Source: Parvibaculum sp. (GTDB taxonomy: Bacteria > Pseudomonadota > Alphaproteobacteria > Parvibaculales > Parvibaculaceae). From it: a stretch of DNA of 6,321 nt. The stretch is from positions 1-6,321 of the forward strand of contig JAGUWA010000406.1 in assembly GCA_020062605.1 (NCBI GenBank), in the 5' to 3' direction. The position numbers and the translations under genes were made by a program. Each line of letters opens with the position of its first letter. The stretch's first letter is position 1. Shown here one piece after another: positions 5,555 through 6,321 of this stretch. A model generated the notes under the pieces. That model was given only the letters and a program-made list of their open reading frames with translations, was not told the origin of the DNA and ran no database searches.

Positions 5555-6321
5555 ATGTATCGCTACGACGAATTCGACCAGCAGCTCGTCAACGAGCGTG
5601 TCGCGCAATTTCGCGGACAGGTCGGCCGCCGGCTTTCCGGCGAACTCACCGAAGATGAGTTCAAGCCGCTCAGGCTGATGAACGGCGTTTATCTGCAGCT
5701 TCACGCCTACATGCTCCGCATTGCCATTCCCTATGGCACGCTGTCGTCGCGGCAGCTCCGCATGCTCGCCCATATCGGCCGCAAGTACGACCGCGGCTAT
5801 GGCCACTTCACGACGCGCCAGAACCTGCAGTTCAACTGGCCTGCGCTGAAGGACGTTCCCGCCATTCTGGACGACCTTGCCTCGGTCGAGATGCACTGCA
5901 TCCAGACCTCCGGCAATTGCATTCGCAACGTGACGTCCGATCAATATGCGGGCGCGGCGAAGAACGAGATCGAAGACCCGCGCATCGTCTCGGAAATCAT
6001 CCGGCAGTGGTCCACCTTCCACCCGGAATTCTCGTTCCTGCCCCGCAAGTTCAAGATTGCCGTCTCGGGCACGCCGGATGATCGCGCCGCGATCCGCGTG
6101 CACGATATCGGCATCCAGATCGTGCAGAACGGCAAGGGCGAGATCGGCTACGAAATCTACGTGGGCGGCGGGCTTGGCCGCACGCCGATGATCGGCAAGA
6201 AGATCGCCGGCTTCGTGCCGAAGGAAGACCTGCTCGCCTATCTCGAGGCGGTCATGCGCGTCTACAACATGTATGGACGCCGCGACAATATCTACAAGGC
6301 GCGCATCAAGATCCTCGTGCA
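5555..6321 (+). CDS. cysI: Assimilatory sulfite (nitrite/sulfite) reductase hemoprotein, 5' part
   Basis: This enzyme reduces sulfite to sulfide with six electrons for cysteine synthesis, using siroheme coupled to a 4Fe-4S cluster in the cytoplasm. The frame is open to the window edge; 255 residues are present of a family usually about 550 long. Seen in order: the N-terminal ferredoxin-like half-domain (about 40-110), FTTRQNLQFNW (85-95), TSGNCIRNVT (118-127) and FLPRKFKIAVSG (161-172). Arg88, Arg124, Lys165 and Lys167 correspond by motif to the four basic residues that hold sulfite and siroheme in E. coli CysI (Arg83, Arg153, Lys215, Lys217). The cluster-binding Cys residues lie downstream, outside the window. 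ATG 5555 has AAAGG at 5542-5546. An assimilatory nitrite reductase is the alternative, but the DUF2849 neighbour favours sulfite. Confidence 0.9.
   Translation, partial: MYRYDEFDQQLVNERVAQFRGQVGRRLSGELTEDEFKPLRLMNGVYLQLHAYMLRIAIPYGTLSSRQLRMLAHIGRKYDRGYGHFTTRQNLQFNWPALKDVPAILDDLASVEMHCIQTSGNCIRNVTSDQYAGAAKNEIEDPRIVSEIIRQWSTFHPEFSFLPRKFKIAVSGTPDDRAAIRVHDIGIQIVQNGKGEIGYEIYVGGGLGRTPMIGKKIAGFVPKEDLLAYLEAVMRVYNMYGRRDNIYKARIKILV

Noticed and set aside
5444..6103. 219-codon minus-strand open frame
   Set aside because: It is antisense to DUF2849 and the sulfite reductase, whose conserved motifs are unambiguous in the + frame.

Overview
The window looks like chromosomal DNA from a GC-rich alphaproteobacterium, probably of the Hyphomicrobiales/Rhizobiales type. 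The reasons are the codon usage with strong third-position G/C, the split DUF1214 and DUF1254 membrane proteins, and the DUF2849 plus sulfite reductase gene pair. All supported genes are on the + strand. I see no tRNA, rRNA, CRISPR array, insertion sequence or other sign of recent mobility.

Layout: (1) 1-1032 is the 3' half of an ABC-F ATPase of the Uup type, cut by the window edge. (2) 1033-1200 is a leader with a perfect TATAAT, a 28-codon upstream ORF and a strong hairpin just before the next ribosome binding site. (3) 1201-2303 holds two small membrane-anchored proteins, DUF1214 then DUF1254, overlapping by ATGA. (4) 2304-2393 is a short spacer with a bulged GC hairpin. (5) 2394-4977 is a complete three-gene ABC importer of the NMT1/THI5 (NitT/TauT-like) class: binding protein, ATPase and permease, each pair joined by a 4-base ATGA overlap. 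(6) 4978-5181 is an AT-rich intergenic region with an intrinsic terminator, candidate promoters and a structured leader. (7) 5182-6321 is the start of a sulfur assimilation operon: DUF2849 followed by the N-terminal half of an assimilatory sulfite reductase (CysI type), cut by the right edge.

Functionally there are four transcriptional blocks: a housekeeping ABC-F protein, an envelope protein pair of unknown function, an uptake system for a small organic molecule, and sulfite reduction. The importer resembles ThiXYZ-type pyrimidine uptake systems by its binding-protein motif, but no TPP riboswitch is visible, so the substrate is open. I found nothing that amounts to a clearly new biological system. 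The best leads are regulatory: the two leaders at 1033-1200 and 4978-5181.
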